This document shows positions 1-7,767 of a stretch of 64,000 bases of DNA, in pieces. A model generated the notes under the pieces. That model had not been told where the DNA came from and searched no databases. It saw nothing but the letters and a program-made list of their open reading frames with translations. Positions within the stretch are counted from its first letter, which is position 1. Every line of letters starts with the position of its first letter. Position numbers and translations under genes: made by a program. This DNA is from Rhizobium sp. Q54 (lineage in GTDB: Bacteria; Pseudomonadota; Alphaproteobacteria; Rhizobiales; Xanthobacteraceae), in assembly GCA_945861265.1 (NCBI GenBank), contig CAMAUC010000005.1:1-64000 (forward strand), written 5' to 3'.

Positions 1-1
1 G

Positions 2-196
2 GCGCGCGGCTATGACCGGACCGGCTATTTTGAAGTCGATACCAACGAACAGCGCTCCTGGACGGTGCAGTTGACCGACACGGCGGAACAACCGCCTGAC
101 CGGCCGCTGCCATCCCGCACTCCGAGCGGTCCATCACGACCGCCGTCCAACGCGCCACAGGCGCCGGCGGACGGCAGAGAAGGTTTGAAGCGATGA
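2..196 (+). CDS. DUF1036 domain protein, C-terminal part (cut by window edge)
   Basis: An open frame enters from the left edge and ends at TGA 194-196. It encodes about 64 residues beginning ARGYDRTGYFEVDT, then ...RSWTVQLTD, then a proline/serine-rich tail. From memory, this resembles the end of DUF1036 proteins, which are often encoded directly upstream of pyk in Rhizobiales. The stop overlaps the pyk ATG in an ATGA arrangement, so the two genes are probably translationally coupled. The start lies outside the window. Its function is not known. The family call rests on a short C-terminal piece plus synteny. Confidence 0.6.
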   Translation, partial: ARGYDRTGYFEVDTNEQRSWTVQLTDTAEQPPDRPLPSRTPSGPSRPPSNAPQAPADGREGLKR

Positions 197-1626
197 GACG
201 TCTGCGCCGCGCCAAGATCGTCGCCACCCTCGGTCCCGCCTCGTCCAGCGCGGAGATGATCGGCAAACTGTTCGCCGCCGGCGCCGACGTGTTCCGCATC
301 AATATGAGTCACACCAGCCAGGACCGCATGCGCGAGTTGATCGCCATGATCCGCGGCGTCGAGGCCGACACCGGCCGGCCGATCGGCATTCTGGTCGATT
401 TGCAGGGACCGAAGCTGCGGCTCGGCACCATTGCCGGCGGCGCGATAGCGGTGAAGACTGGCGACACCGTTGTGCTCGATTCCAATCCGGCGATCGGCGA
501 TGCCTCGCGCGTTTATCTGCCGCATCCGGAAATTCTCGCCGCCGTGCAGGTCGGCCATACGTTGCTGATCGACGACGGCAAGGTGCGGCTGACCGTGACC
601 AAGGTCGAGCCGAACCGCGTGACGACGCGCGTCGAGGTCGGCGGCAAACTGTCCGACCGCAAGGGTGTCAGCGTTCCCGATTCGACGATCCCCCTGTCCG
701 CATTGGCCGAGAAGGACCTGTCCGATCTCGAAGCCGCGCTCGAGGCCGGTATCGACTGGATCGCTTTATCCTTCGTGCAGCGGCCCGAGGACGTCGCCGA
801 AGCCAAGAAGCTGACTCGCGGCCGCGCGCTGCTGATGGCCAAGATCGAAAAGCCGCAGGCGGTGCATCGCCTCGCCGAAATTCTCGAAGTCGCCGATGCG
901 CTGATGGTGGCGCGCGGCGATCTCGGCGTCGAGATGCCGCTGGAGAAGGTGCCCGGCGTGCAGAAGCTGATGACGCGCATGGGCCGTGCCGCCGGCAAGC
1001 CGGTGGTGGTGGCGACGCAGATGCTGGAGTCGATGATCTCCTCGCCGGTGCCGACGCGCGCCGAAGTGTCCGACGTCGCCACGGCGATTTTTGAAGGCGC
1101 CGACGCGGTGATGTTGTCGGCGGAGTCCGCGGCGGGGCAATATCCGATTGAGGCGGTCGGCACCATGAACCGCATTGCCGAGGAAATCGAAAGCGAACAG
1201 CTTTTCCGCGGCATCATCGACGCGCAGCGATCGGTGCCGGAACCGACCGGCGCCGACGCCATCGCCGATGCGGCGCGCCACATCGCCGATACGCTCGATC
1301 TCGCCGCCGTGGTGTGCTGGACCTCATCGGGCTCGACCGGCCTGCGCATGGCGCGCGAGCGGCCGCGCCCGCCCATCGTGGCGCTGTCGCCGAATATCGC
1401 GACCGGCCGCCGGCTCGCCGTGGTGTGGGGCGTGCATTGCGTCGTCACCGAGGACGCGCACGATCAGGACGACATGGTCGACCGCGCCTGCCGCATCGCC
1501 TTCAAGGAGGGCTTCGCCAAGCCGGGCCAGCGCATTATCGTCGTCGCCGGCGTGCCGCTCGGCACACCGGGCGCGACCAACATGCTGCGCATTGCCTATG
1601 TCGGGGCGGAGACGACGGGCGATTGA
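193..1626 (+). CDS. pyk: pyruvate kinase
   Basis: Pyruvate kinase converts phosphoenolpyruvate and ADP to pyruvate and ATP, the last step of glycolysis, in the cytoplasm. The 477-residue length is normal for a bacterial enzyme. The N-terminal barrel carries FRINMSH (residues 34-40) and DLQGPKLRLG (69-78). AKIEKP (216-221) contains the catalytic Lys217 and metal-binding Glu219, and ARGDLG (240-245) supplies the second metal ligand. ATQMLESM and the ADAVMLSAESA block follow in the usual order, and the C-terminal allosteric domain is complete. The ATG overlaps the stop of the upstream DUF1036 gene by 4 bp. The start is followed directly by the RAKIVATLGPAS signature, so it is secure. Confidence 0.97.
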   Translation: MRRLRRAKIVATLGPASSSAEMIGKLFAAGADVFRINMSHTSQDRMRELIAMIRGVEADTGRPIGILVDLQGPKLRLGTIAGGAIAVKTGDTVVLDSNPAIGDASRVYLPHPEILAAVQVGHTLLIDDGKVRLTVTKVEPNRVTTRVEVGGKLSDRKGVSVPDSTIPLSALAEKDLSDLEAALEAGIDWIALSFVQRPEDVAEAKKLTRGRALLMAKIEKPQAVHRLAEILEVADALMVARGDLGVEMPLEKVPGVQKLMTRMGRAAGKPVVVATQMLESMISSPVPTRAEVSDVATAIFEGADAVMLSAESAAGQYPIEAVGTMNRIAEEIESEQLFRGIIDAQRSVPEPTGADAIADAARHIADTLDLAAVVCWTSSGSTGLRMARERPRPPIVALSPNIATGRRLAVVWGVHCVVTEDAHDQDDMVDRACRIAFKEGFAKPGQRIIVVAGVPLGTPGATNMLRIAYVGAETTGD

Positions 1627-1629
1627 GCC

Positions 1630-2049
1630 TCAGGCCCGTGGCAAGGGAGCGTAAAACGTCCCCTCCACTTCGAAGAAGTCATCCTGGTTGAGCGCAGCCA
1701 CTTCAATAATCGAACGGGGCGGACAAGGCCCGTCAGCCCACAGTTCCGATTGCACTTTGTTGACCAGTGGGCGAATGCGTTTCATGTCGGTGACATAGAC
1801 CACCAGACGCACCGCATCGCGCAGACTCGCGCCTTCGGTCTTCGCGATCTGCTGCATATTCAGGAAGGCTTGGCGGATACGGGCTTCGTCGCCCTCCACC
1901 AGAGTATCGGATAGCGGATCGATACCGCGCATGCCGGCGACAAAGACAAAATCGCCCGCACGGGAGCCCAAGCTCCAAGGACCTGTCGGCTTGATCGCAC
2001 CTGTGGGTGAAAGGGTTTTGACGCCATTCGGCGAACGCGTTTCAGTCAT
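1630..2049 (-). CDS. RidA/YjgF-family protein
   Basis: This 139-residue protein belongs to the Rid (YjgF/YER057c/UK114) family. Archetypal RidA hydrolyses reactive enamine/imine intermediates such as 2-aminoacrylate. The family core is visible in FVFVAGMRGIDP, QAFLNMQQIAK and the C-terminal PPRSIIEVAAL, whose Arg corresponds to the carboxylate-binding Arg of active Rid proteins. There is no signal peptide, so it should be cytoplasmic. It converges on pyk with 3 bp between stops and is divergent from the TRAP binding-protein gene. This orientation would allow shared regulation with the TRAP cluster, but that is inference. It may be a RidA paralogue rather than RidA itself. Confidence 0.85.
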   Translation of the reverse strand: MTETRSPNGVKTLSPTGAIKPTGPWSLGSRAGDFVFVAGMRGIDPLSDTLVEGDEARIRQAFLNMQQIAKTEGASLRDAVRLVVYVTDMKRIRPLVNKVQSELWADGPCPPRSIIEVAALNQDDFFEVEGTFYAPLPRA

Positions 2050-2383
2050 TTAATCAACCTACAATAATCGTCGACCCAATTAGAAGCTCTGTTTGCGTGC
2101 GATACAAATGGGCGCAGAAAAGCACAACGTATGGGCGTAATCCGGCGCGCGCCATTTTCTCAAATTTAGCATCCTGAAATGATGATATGCCGAAACGCCC
2201 CGACCTAACCGCCGGATCAATTCGGACCGTGCGGCGATCAATTGCGCTCGTACCGCGACGTCGGATGCTGTAGGCTGCCTCTTAACCCGTTGCAATGATC
2301 GATGTCGGGATTAATGGTGAGTTCGAGCTGACCGCTCTCGAATGTATCCTAGGAAAGAATTCGATCAACTTGGGAGTGAAATT
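2050..2383. other. divergent intergenic region, no gene supported
   Basis: This 334-bp stretch separates the RidA gene from the TRAP binding-protein gene and must hold both promoters. It is less GC-rich than its neighbours near 2050-2120 and 2290-2383. A 71-codon minus-strand frame (2080-2295) has no recognisable motif, low-complexity features or convincing ribosome binding site, so it is not called. No clear operator palindrome was seen. Confidence 0.5.
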
Positions 2384-3454
2384 ATGAAAGTGGGAGCATA
2401 CGCGCTGGCCGCGGCAATTTTATTGTCGGTCGCGCCGGCCTCGGCACAGGAGAAGACTGAAACAATCCGACTGACGATCGCATCGAGCCATCCGCCGGTG
2501 ATCCCGTGGGTGCTTGCGATGAAGAACACCGTTGTGGAAAAATCCAATAAGGCGCTCGAAGCGAAGGGATCGAAATACCGTATCGAGTGGAACGAAGCCT
2601 ATGGCGGCGTGCTCTACAATTTCGAAAACACGATCGAGGCGATCGAACAGGGCATCACCGACTTCGGCTGGGTCGGCACCCTGTGGGAACCAGCCAAGAT
2701 GCCGCTGCAGAACATCATGTTCGCGACGCCCTTCGTCAACGATGATCCGACCATCTCGGTCAAGGTAATGGACGAGATGATGAAGAAGCCGGAATTCCAG
2801 AAGGAGTGGTCGTCGCAGAACGCGATCTACTTCTCCGCGACGACGTCCGATTCCTATCAGCTCTTCACCAAATTCCCGGTCAAGACGCTGGAAGACCTAA
2901 AAGGCCGCAAGATTCTGGCGGCTGGCGCGGTCGGCACCTGGGTCGAAGCCCTCGGCGGCACTTTCGTAAACTCCGGCATTCCGGCGATGTACAATGGCGT
3001 ACAGACCGGCGTCGGCGAAGGTGTGGCACTGATCCCGTCGGGCGCCATTCCGATCAAGCTGCATGAGGTCGCGCCTTACGTGACCTATGTCGACCTCGGC
3101 TCCGTCACTTTCGGCGCTTTCGCGGTCAACAAAAAGCGGTGGGAAAGCCTGCCGAAGGAAGTCCAGGACGTATTGCGGCCGCTCGCAATGGAATACGCGG
3201 CCGAGAATATCAAGATCGTCAAGGCGCGTGAAACGGCGGGCCTGGAGCGCATCAAGAATGAAGGCGCCAAGATTTCGACCTTGCCGCCGGAAGAGCGCAA
3301 ACGCTGGGCCGCGGCGATGCCTAACCTTGCCAAGAAGTGGGTCGAGGAGAACGAGAAGAAGGGCCTGCCGGCGCGGCAGATCATGATCGACTATATGACC
3401 GCAATGCGCGCCGCCGGTGCCAAACCGGCCCGCGATTGGGACAAGGGTCTCTGA
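2384..3454 (+). CDS. TRAP transporter substrate-binding protein (DctP family)
   Basis: This is the periplasmic binding protein of a tripartite ATP-independent transporter, which captures an organic acid and delivers it to the membrane subunits. I chose the ATG at 2384 over an in-frame ATG at 2342. It gives a clean signal peptide (MKVGAYALAAAILL then APASAQ, cleavage near residue 22) and is preceded by GGGAG. The mature protein is about 334 residues, normal for DctP proteins. DctP-like segments include EDLKGRKILAAG and the late SVTFGAFAVNKKRWESLP. The substrate cannot be read from sequence. The next gene is the fused DctQM permease, separated by a hairpin terminator, which suggests the binding protein is made in excess. 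Confidence 0.9.
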   Translation: MKVGAYALAAAILLSVAPASAQEKTETIRLTIASSHPPVIPWVLAMKNTVVEKSNKALEAKGSKYRIEWNEAYGGVLYNFENTIEAIEQGITDFGWVGTLWEPAKMPLQNIMFATPFVNDDPTISVKVMDEMMKKPEFQKEWSSQNAIYFSATTSDSYQLFTKFPVKTLEDLKGRKILAAGAVGTWVEALGGTFVNSGIPAMYNGVQTGVGEGVALIPSGAIPIKLHEVAPYVTYVDLGSVTFGAFAVNKKRWESLPKEVQDVLRPLAMEYAAENIKIVKARETAGLERIKNEGAKISTLPPEERKRWAAAMPNLAKKWVEENEKKGLPARQIMIDYMTAMRAAGAKPARDWDKGL

Positions 3455-3474
3455 TCTACTCCATGCAAGACAAG

Positions 3475-3509
3475 CGGGCGCCCGACCCCTCGGGCGCCCG
3501 AACTTTTTG
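3475..3509 (+). terminator. Rho-independent terminator/attenuator between TRAP binding protein and permease
   Basis: Arms CGGGCGCCCGA (3475-3485) and TCGGGCGCCCG (3490-3500) are perfectly complementary, with a CCCC loop. AACTTTTTG follows. It lies 20 bp after the binding-protein stop and 96 bp before the permease start. Partial read-through would let the binding protein be made in excess over the permease. Confidence 0.85.
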
Positions 3510-3605
3510 TGATAGTTTCCGTCTGGGCGCCACGCATGCGCGACGCTCGTGTTCTAATCCGCGGTTTCACTACCACACCGGCCGGGCCTAAAGGCAATCA
3601 AGACG

Positions 3606-5561
3606 ATGCAGGTTTCTTCCCCTGAGTTAGCGGCCGCTTCAGCGACCGGATTAGTGACCCGCTGCAACGGCGCCTTCACTTTCAGTCTGTCGGTCGTCAG
3701 TTCGGTCTGGATCTTCGCCATCATGGCGCTGGTCTGCGTCGACGTCGCCATGCGCAACATCCTCAATGCGCCGATCTCCGGCGTCGCCGAGTTCATCGCG
3801 CTTTCGGTTCCGGCTTGCGTTTTCCTGCAGTTGCCAAGCTCGATCGCGCAGCGCCGCCTGATGCGCGCCGAATTGGCGATCGACCAATTGGAAGCGACCC
3901 GGCCGCGGGCCGCCTCTGTTTTCAACTTTGTATTCATGCTGATCGGCATGCTGGTGTTCTGGAAGATTCTGGTCTGGGCCTGGCCGGATTTCGAGAAGGC
4001 TTTCAGTTCCGGCGAATATGCCGGCGCGCAAGGCGCCTATACGATCCCGGTCTGGCCATTCAAGCTGACATTGATCGTCGGCTGCGGTCTCGGCTTTCTG
4101 CAATTCGCGCGGCAGCTTGTCCTGGAAGGGATGATCCTGTTCGGCCCGACGAAGCCCGGCTCACACGACGACGGCCGCAGCATCCTGATCGTTGTGGCGT
4201 TCCTCTCCGGCATCGCCGGTTTCGTCGCGTTCCTGTTCCTGGCCGATCCGCGCCCGTTGGAAGTTGGCATTTACTGCCTGGCCGCCATGCTGGTTTTGGT
4301 CCTGCTCGGCATGCCGATCGCGCTGGTCCTGATGAGCCTGTCCTATATCGGCATCTGGATCGCTCGCAGCGGCGAGTTCATGGCGGTCAACACGCTCGGA
4401 CTCGCCGCGTCGTCGGCGGTCTCTTCTTACGAATTTGGCGTCATCCCGCTGTTCATCATGATGGGCCTGGTGCTGGAAAAGGCCGATGTCGGCCGCGACG
4501 CTTTCGCCGCCGCCGCCAGCCTGCTGCGCCGCGTGCGCGGCGGGCTCGGCATTGCGACGGTTGCCGCCAATGCGATATTCGCTGCGATCGTCGGCAGTTC
4601 GATCGCCTCCGCCGCCGTGTTCAGCCGGATCGCCGTGCCGCAAATGGTGTCGCACGGCTACACCAAGAAATTCTCGGTCGGTTGCGTGGCCGGCTCGTCG
4701 GTGCTCGGCATGCTGATTCCGCCGAGCCTGCTGCTCATCATCTACGGCCTGATGGCCGAGGAATCGGTCGGCAAACTGTTCGTCGCCGCCGTCGTCCCCG
4801 GCATCATTCTCGCGATTGCCTTCGCGATTGCAATCTATGCCATGACCTGGCTGATGCCGCGTTTCGTCGGCAATACGCGCGCAGCGAGCGACATCCCGTC
4901 CTCCACACCGCGGGAGCTATTATCCCAGCTCGGGCCGATTGCCCTGCTGGTGGTGCTGGTGATCGGCGGCATCTATGGCGGCATTTTCACGCCGACCGAG
5001 GCCGCCGCCGTCGGCACCGCCTTCGCGTTCATTATTGCTTTGGCAAAACGGCGAATAAACTGGACGGCCTTCAGGGAGATCGTACTGGAATCCGGCTATG
5101 TCTCGGCAGCCATTTTGTTCCTGATCGTCGCCGCCAATCTTTACACGAGACAAGTGGCGCTCACCGGCATTCCGTCCAAGGTGGCGAATTGGGTGGCCAG
5201 CGCCGGCCTCGAAATGGGCGGTTTCCTCACCGTCTACTTCGTCATCTTGTTCCTCCTCGGCATGATCCTCGATTCGGTCTCGATCATGCTCATCATGCTG
5301 CCGATCATGATGCCGGTGCTCGCCGTACTCGGCGGCGACAAGATCTGGTTCGGCGTCATCACCGTCATCGTGGTCGAAATCGGGCTGCTGACGCCGCCCT
5401 TCGGGCTGTCGGTTTATGTGGTCAAAGGCGTGCTGCCGAAGGATTTCGTTTCGCTGCCGACGATATTCGCCGGCGCGCTGCCCTTCGTCCTGGTGATGAT
5501 CCTGGTATCGCTCCTGTTAATGGTCGTGCCCGAACTCAGCCTGTGGCTGGTGCGGCTCTAG
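3606..5561 (+). CDS. TRAP transporter fused permease DctQM
   Basis: A 651-residue membrane protein in which the small (DctQ, 4 TM) and large (DctM, about 12 TM) TRAP subunits form one chain. Residues about 25-185 are the DctQ part, including CVDVAMRNILNAPISGVAEF and RRLMRAELAIDQL. A linker near FGPTKPGSHDDGR leads to the DctM part from about residue 195. This part shows VIPLFIMMGLVLEKAD, AIVGSSIASAAVFSRIAVP and LGMLIPPSLLLIIYGLMAEE, typical of the gating and transport domains. Such fusions are known in the family. It follows the binding-protein gene and precedes a cytochrome b561 and an LVIVD protein, suggesting import coupled to an oxidative step. Confidence 0.93.
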   Translation: MQVSSPELAAASATGLVTRCNGAFTFSLSVVSSVWIFAIMALVCVDVAMRNILNAPISGVAEFIALSVPACVFLQLPSSIAQRRLMRAELAIDQLEATRPRAASVFNFVFMLIGMLVFWKILVWAWPDFEKAFSSGEYAGAQGAYTIPVWPFKLTLIVGCGLGFLQFARQLVLEGMILFGPTKPGSHDDGRSILIVVAFLSGIAGFVAFLFLADPRPLEVGIYCLAAMLVLVLLGMPIALVLMSLSYIGIWIARSGEFMAVNTLGLAASSAVSSYEFGVIPLFIMMGLVLEKADVGRDAFAAAASLLRRVRGGLGIATVAANAIFAAIVGSSIASAAVFSRIAVPQMVSHGYTKKFSVGCVAGSSVLGMLIPPSLLLIIYGLMAEESVGKLFVAAVVPGIILAIAFAIAIYAMTWLMPRFVGNTRAASDIPSSTPRELLSQLGPIALLVVLVIGGIYGGIFTPTEAAAVGTAFAFIIALAKRRINWTAFREIVLESGYVSAAILFLIVAANLYTRQVALTGIPSKVANWVASAGLEMGGFLTVYFVILFLLGMILDSVSIMLIMLPIMMPVLAVLGGDKIWFGVITVIVVEIGLLTPPFGLSVYVVKGVLPKDFVSLPTIFAGALPFVLVMILVSLLLMVVPELSLWLVRL

Positions 5562-5685
5562 CAATGCGCTGATACAAGCCGCGCGCGCCAGTTTTCACAG
5601 GGCCAAAACCGTCGCCGCCCGAAGTTAGCTGATAGCAATCAAAGCTCGCCGAACTGTTAATATTGATATTCGACCAGACAGTTGG

Positions 5686-6414
5686 ATGGAGAGGACAGTG
5701 CCTGGAACTCAACTTCACATTCCGACCGAAGTGACCCTGGATTTTCTGGGAATGACGATTCCCGTTCATTGGGATTACCACGCCATCCTGATGGTCTCGG
5801 TCTGGTTCGTGCTGGTGCCGATCTGCATCATCATCATCCGCTTCGGCAAACCAAAGCCGACTTTGACCGGCCTGCACCGGCAGGTCGCCGTCAAACACAT
5901 CGAGTGGTGGTGGTTCAGCATTCACAAATACGGGCTGATTTTTTCGATCAGCCTCGCGCTCGCCGGCGCGATCGTGGCGGTGACGGTCAGCCGTGGCTTC
6001 AGCGGCTCGCTGCATTCGCTGTTCGGTCTTGCAACCGTTGCGCTGGGATGTTTGCAGATCATGGGCGGCTGGTTGCGCGGCAGGCACGGCGGCAAGAACT
6101 ACTATCTCGCCGATCCGAACGATCCGAAGACCTGGTTCGGCGACCATTACAACATGACCAAACGCCGGCGCATCTTCGAGGCCTATCACAAGACCGCCGG
6201 CTATTTCGTTTTCTTCTTCGCGGCCGGCGCGGTCACCAGCGGCCTGATGCAATATCCGATGCCGGGGCTGGGCGAATTCATCGTCGCGATGGTAGTCATC
6301 GCGTTTCTGGTGTCGATCGTGCTGGAATACAAAGGTTACCGCTACGACGGCTACCGCGCGGCGCATGGCTACACCATGGATGCGCCCTTCAACAAAGAAC
6401 GCGAATTTCTGTAA
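5686..6414 (+). CDS. cytochrome b561 domain membrane protein
   Basis: A 242-residue protein with about five hydrophobic segments (near 30-51, 82-102, 108-128, 171-186 and 196-214). It has the four-histidine pattern of the cytochrome b561 fold: His32 (DYHAILMV), His80 (SIHKYG), His110 (SLHSLFG) and His168 (AYHKTAG). In this family, two hemes are bound by two such His pairs and move electrons across the membrane. No signal peptide is seen. The loop 131-160 (RGRHGGKNYY...FGDHYN) is polar and His-containing. It starts 124 bp after the permease and ends 35 bp before the LVIVD gene. It is probably the electron-transfer partner of that protein, which is inference. The donor and acceptor are unknown. 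Confidence 0.8.
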   Translation: MERTVPGTQLHIPTEVTLDFLGMTIPVHWDYHAILMVSVWFVLVPICIIIIRFGKPKPTLTGLHRQVAVKHIEWWWFSIHKYGLIFSISLALAGAIVAVTVSRGFSGSLHSLFGLATVALGCLQIMGGWLRGRHGGKNYYLADPNDPKTWFGDHYNMTKRRRIFEAYHKTAGYFVFFFAAGAVTSGLMQYPMPGLGEFIVAMVVIAFLVSIVLEYKGYRYDGYRAAHGYTMDAPFNKEREFL

Positions 6415-6449
6415 CACCGCTACGCCGCGCGATATCGGGGACGACACAC

Positions 6450-7709
6450 ATGTCCAGTCAAGATCTGCCCAAGCCGGACTTTGCCAAAAACATGAAATTG
6501 ATCGGCCACACCGATCAGGGCGGCCGGCCGGATGGCGTGCAGGTGATGGTCAACAAGGGCCATGCCTATGTCGGCCACATGTTTTCCAAGGGCTTCAGCG
6601 TCATCGACGTGCGCGATCCGCGCAATCCAAAACCGGTCAAATATGTGCCGGCGCCGCCCAATACATGGACCATTCATCTGCAGACGCATGGCGACCTGTT
6701 GCTGGTGATCAACGCCATGGACATGTTCGCGGCGGAGGAATTCCAGGACGAGCGCGCGTACTACATCGGCTCGCACGCCGAGAAGGCCGAGCATACCTAC
6801 GCCGAGCCCAAGAAGCGCAACTGGACCGCCGGCATGGTGGTCTATGATATTTCCAGGCCGGAAGAGCCGCGGCAGATCGGCTTCATGCCGGTGGAAGGCG
6901 GCGGCATTCATCGCATCTGGTATACGGGCGGCCGCTGGGCCTATGTCTCGGCGATGCTCGACGGCTTCACCGATTACATCTTCATGACCATCGACATGGC
7001 CGATCCGACCAAGCCGAAGGAAGCCGGCCGCTACTGGCTGCCCGGCATGAACACCGCCGCCGGCGAGACGCCGACCTGGGCGGCGAACCGGCGCTTCGGC
7101 CTGCATCATGCCATCGTCCATGGCGACACCGCTTACGGCGCCTGGCGCGACGGCGGGCTGGTGATGATGGATGTGTCGGACCGCAGCAAGCCGACGCTCA
7201 TCAAGCATCACAACTGGTCGCCGCCCTTCGGCGGCGGCACGCATAACTGCCTGCCGTTGCCCGACCGCGATCTGCTGGTGGTGGCCGACGAGGCCGTGCT
7301 CGACAATTGCGAGGACGGCATCAAATACACCTGGATGTTCGATATCCGCCAGCCGACCAATCCGGTGAGCATCTCAACCTTCCCGACGCCGGACGAGGCG
7401 GACTACTGCAAAAAGGGCGCGCATTTCGGCCCGCACAATATTCACGAGAACCGGCCTGACACCTTTGTCAGTTCGGAGCTGATTTTCGCGACCTATCAGA
7501 ACGCCGGCATTCGCGTGTTTGACATCCGCGATGCGTTCAGGCCGGAGGAAATCGCGGCTTTCGTTCCGCCGACACCCAATCGTCTGGTCGATGGGCGTCT
7601 GAACCGGACCAAAGTGATTCAGTCCTGCGACGTGCTGGTGACCGCCGACGGCGTCGTTTACAGCACCGACTTCAACGGCGGCCTGTACATTCTGGAGTAT
7701 CAGGGTTGA
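6450..7709 (+). CDS. LVIVD-repeat beta-propeller protein with one His per blade
   Basis: A 419-residue protein built from about seven repeats of the form x-V-x-D-[IV] followed by a Pro-containing turn. Examples are SVIDVRDPRNPKP (50), VVYDISRPEEP (130), MTIDMADPTKP (179), VMMDVSDRSKP (238), WMFDIRQPTNP (295), RVFDIRDAFRP (355) and a closing LYILEY (412). Between repeats, a His recurs at similar places: WTIHLQ (His76), GGIHRI (His154), GLHHAI (His219/220), GTHNCL (His265) and GPHNIH (His329/332). There is no signal peptide or Tat motif, so it is predicted cytoplasmic. The start is an ATG after GGGGA. LVIVD proteins have no established general activity. A metal-centred oxidoreductase working with the upstream cytochrome b561 is my inference. 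Confidence 0.8.
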   Translation: MSSQDLPKPDFAKNMKLIGHTDQGGRPDGVQVMVNKGHAYVGHMFSKGFSVIDVRDPRNPKPVKYVPAPPNTWTIHLQTHGDLLLVINAMDMFAAEEFQDERAYYIGSHAEKAEHTYAEPKKRNWTAGMVVYDISRPEEPRQIGFMPVEGGGIHRIWYTGGRWAYVSAMLDGFTDYIFMTIDMADPTKPKEAGRYWLPGMNTAAGETPTWAANRRFGLHHAIVHGDTAYGAWRDGGLVMMDVSDRSKPTLIKHHNWSPPFGGGTHNCLPLPDRDLLVVADEAVLDNCEDGIKYTWMFDIRQPTNPVSISTFPTPDEADYCKKGAHFGPHNIHENRPDTFVSSELIFATYQNAGIRVFDIRDAFRPEEIAAFVPPTPNRLVDGRLNRTKVIQSCDVLVTADGVVYSTDFNGGLYILEYQG

Positions 7710-7767
7710 GGTATGGCAATGCCGTATGCCGGGTTTCGCCAGGCCCGGCCGGCGCGGAGGAAATTCG

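Noticed and set aside
2080-2295. 71-codon minus-strand frame upstream of RidA
   Set aside because: No recognisable sequence, no ribosome site and no neighbour link.
5682-6449. Extension of the LVIVD frame upstream through the b561 gene
   Set aside because: The b561 protein in another frame is well supported, and the LVIVD ATG at 6450 has a GGGGA site.
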